The translations under genes and the position numbers were made by a program. The notes beneath the pieces are model-generated. The model saw only the letters and a program-made list of their open reading frames with translations, ran no database searches and was not told the DNA's origin. DNA of 64,000 bases from Streptomyces radiopugnans (GTDB lineage: Bacteria > Actinomycetota > Actinomycetes > Streptomycetales > Streptomycetaceae). Position 1 is the stretch's first letter. Each line of letters starts with the position of its first letter. Shown piece by piece: positions 62,591 through 64,000 of the stretch. The DNA lies in assembly GCF_900110735.1 (NCBI RefSeq), contig NZ_FOET01000016.1, forward strand, positions 62,001-126,000, given 5' to 3'.

Positions 62591-62867
62591 AGTAGTGCGC
62601 GGGCGGAAGCGTTGGCAAGCAGGCGTTTTCCGCACATGAGCCCCACACGGGCCCCACATGGGCTCCGCGTGGGTCCCCTTGCGGGCCCCTTCCTCCGCAC
62701 GGCCGGCCGGTGACGGGCCGCACACCGGGCGTTCTCCGGGCGGGGCGCCCACGCGGAGGCGGCCCGCCGCTCCGCCGGTGGTGTGACGTGATCGACACGG
62801 CGGGCCGGGAGGCGGAACCCCGCGCCGCGCGGGAACGCCCGACTCGCCCGCGGGCTACCCTGCCGGG

Positions 62868-63473
62868 GTGACGCAGCAAGCCACGCAGGAGGAGCGGCGG
62901 CCCGTGAACCACGGGCCGAGGTCCGCCGCCCGCAACCGGGCCGCCCTCGTCGCCGCCGCCCGGGAGATCTACGCGGAGCACGGCCTGGACGCCCCGCTCT
63001 CCGCGATCGCGCGCCGGGCCGGGGTCGGACAGGGCAGTCTGTACCGGCACTTCCCCGACCGGGCCGCCGTGGTCGCGGTGGTCCTGGAGGAGAACGTGCG
63101 GCAGATCGAGCAGGCCGCCACGGCCGAGGACGCCTGCTTCGAGGGCATCCTCGGTGTGCTGACCTGGCACCTGACGGAGTCGGCGGCCTTCATCGCCTTC
63201 CTGCGCGCCGACGAGGCGAGCGTCCGCCCCGACGTCCGCGCGCACGCCCTGGCCCTGGCCGGCCGGGTCGAGCGCGCCCTGCTGCGGCATCTGCCCGGCG
63301 GCCGTCCGCCGGACGCTCGCCGGCCGGCCGCGGCGGACGACATCATGCTCGCCGTCGCCATGGTCTCCGGCGCCGCCACCGGACCAACCCGGCAGGAGCG
63401 GGAGCGCCGGGCCCTCAAGGCCTGGCGGCTGCTCGGCGTCGAGGTGGGGCCGGTGCGGCCCTTCGAGGAGTGA
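62868..63473 (+). CDS. TetR-family transcriptional regulator
   Basis: This 201-residue regulator has an N-terminal TetR DNA-binding domain (about 20-68: RNRAALVAAAREIYAEHGLD, APLSAIARRAGVGQGSLYRHF) and a helical ligand domain. TACCCT ends seven bases before the GTG, suggesting a leaderless mRNA. It is divergent from the cobalt transporter operon with about 280 bases between it and the riboswitch; the neighbour on the right is convergent. Its targets cannot be told from the sequence. Confidence 0.85.
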   Translation: MTQQATQEERRPVNHGPRSAARNRAALVAAAREIYAEHGLDAPLSAIARRAGVGQGSLYRHFPDRAAVVAVVLEENVRQIEQAATAEDACFEGILGVLTWHLTESAAFIAFLRADEASVRPDVRAHALALAGRVERALLRHLPGGRPPDARRPAAADDIMLAVAMVSGAATGPTRQERERRALKAWRLLGVEVGPVRPFEE

Positions 63474-63509
63474 GCGCGGCGGGACGGGCACGGCGGGGCG
63501 GGCGCGGCA

Positions 63510-64000
63510 TCAGCCGCCGTTCGACTGCCGGATGCCCTCCGCAAGCGCCTCGAAGGTGTACAGGTAGCCGCCCGAGGGCCCGCTGACGGTCATGTACGCC
63601 GTGGTCCCGCCGGGCGTGATCGCCACGTTCGTCGCCGACTCCAGGCCCTCGGCGGCGTCGGCGGGTACCTCGACGGTCGCCAGGTGCTCTCCGTACCGGT
63701 CGAACACCGCCATCGCGGGCCGGCCGTGCAGCCCCTGGTAGAGGTTGCCGTCCGCGTCCACGGCGATCGAGTCGGTCTGCGCGACGCCGCCGTCGTAGCG
63801 GATGGCGGTGTGCCGTGAGGCCACGCCGCCCTCCCGGTCGAGGAGGAGGTAGGAGATCCGGTTCCGGGTCAGCTCGCTGATCCACAGCCCGCGGTGGTCC
63901 TCGTCGAACGAGATCCCGTTCGTCGCGGCCAGCTTGTCGGCCAGGACGGCGGCCTTCTTCCCGTCGCGGTCGATCCGCACCACGCGGCCCAGTTCCCGGC
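63510..64000 (-). CDS. SMP-30/gluconolactonase-like beta-propeller protein, C-terminal part
   Basis: The gene is cut by the right edge; 163 codons including the stop are visible. Propeller blades are clear: NGISFDEDHRGLWISELTRN, DSIAVDADGNLYQGLHGRPA, ATNVAITPGGTTAYMTVSGP. This is the SMP-30/gluconolactonase/lactonase superfamily, which includes lactone hydrolases and sugar-dehydrogenase-like proteins. The metal-binding Asn and Asp positions (TNGISFDED, DSIAVDADGN) appear kept. The N-terminus and any signal peptide are outside the window. Confidence 0.75.
   Translation of the reverse strand, partial: RELGRVVRIDRDGKKAAVLADKLAATNGISFDEDHRGLWISELTRNRISYLLLDREGGVASRHTAIRYDGGVAQTDSIAVDADGNLYQGLHGRPAMAVFDRYGEHLATVEVPADAAEGLESATNVAITPGGTTAYMTVSGPSGGYLYTFEALAEGIRQSNGG

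Overview
This window is high-GC actinobacterial DNA and almost certainly Streptomyces chromosome. Codon third positions are nearly all G or C, and many genes start with GTG. Several genes lie directly behind a TAGGCT-type -10 box, as leaderless transcripts do. The gene content (topoisomerase IV pair, SepH, CutRS, actinobacterial ferrochelatase, DUF4193, DUF3710, DUF3159) is typical of the conserved Streptomyces core. It matches, from memory, the stretch of the S. coelicolor chromosome around sepH, hemH and cutRS. No tRNA, rRNA, CRISPR array or intact insertion sequence was seen.

Bases 1-10 kb: end of topoisomerase IV subunit B, a small DUF485 membrane protein, a sucrase/ferredoxin-like protein, a CobW-type metallochaperone GTPase, topoisomerase IV subunit A, a pair of M16 peptidases (one active, one lacking the zinc site), and a cell-wall M23 peptidase preceded by a c-di-AMP riboswitch. 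10-20 kb: GntR regulator, HPr of the sugar phosphotransferase system, a GNAT plus CoA-ligase protein acetyltransferase, DUF5998, an alkaline-phosphatase-type enzyme, thymidine kinase, a two-domain VOC protein, a rhodanese and the division protein SepH. 20-33 kb: lactone oxidase, ferrochelatase, inositol monophosphatase, a 57-residue conserved protein, the CutRS two-component system, DUF4193, an EcsC-like protein, DUF3093, a thioesterase, dUTPase, DUF3710, an ABC ATPase whose ATP-handling motifs are mostly eroded, an OB-fold protein and DUF3159.

33-42.9 kb is a potassium locus: two TrkA proteins and a KimA-like APC potassium transporter. They are separated by an MMPL exporter, its divergent MarR regulator and a nucleotide-sugar-epimerase-like protein. 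An RNA (uracil-5) methyltransferase closes the conserved part.

42.9-57.9 kb is accessory. It holds a decayed gene on the minus strand, an MmpS-like protein, and a 2916-residue secreted RHS/YD-repeat protein ending in a predicted nuclease with an SMI1/KNR4 immunity gene directly behind it. Behind these lie relics of a DUF2075 helicase and a GH43 glycosidase, an intact CBM13-GH62 arabinofuranosidase, and a small Cys/His protein. 58-64 kb holds a fused membrane/spermidine-synthase-like protein, a cobalt ECF transporter (cbiMNQO) under a cobalamin riboswitch, a TetR regulator and the end of an SMP-30-like protein.

The most interesting items are the RHS toxin with two golvesin-like modules nested inside other domains, the split potassium locus, the degenerate ABC ATPase, and the regulatory RNAs and operator-like repeats.
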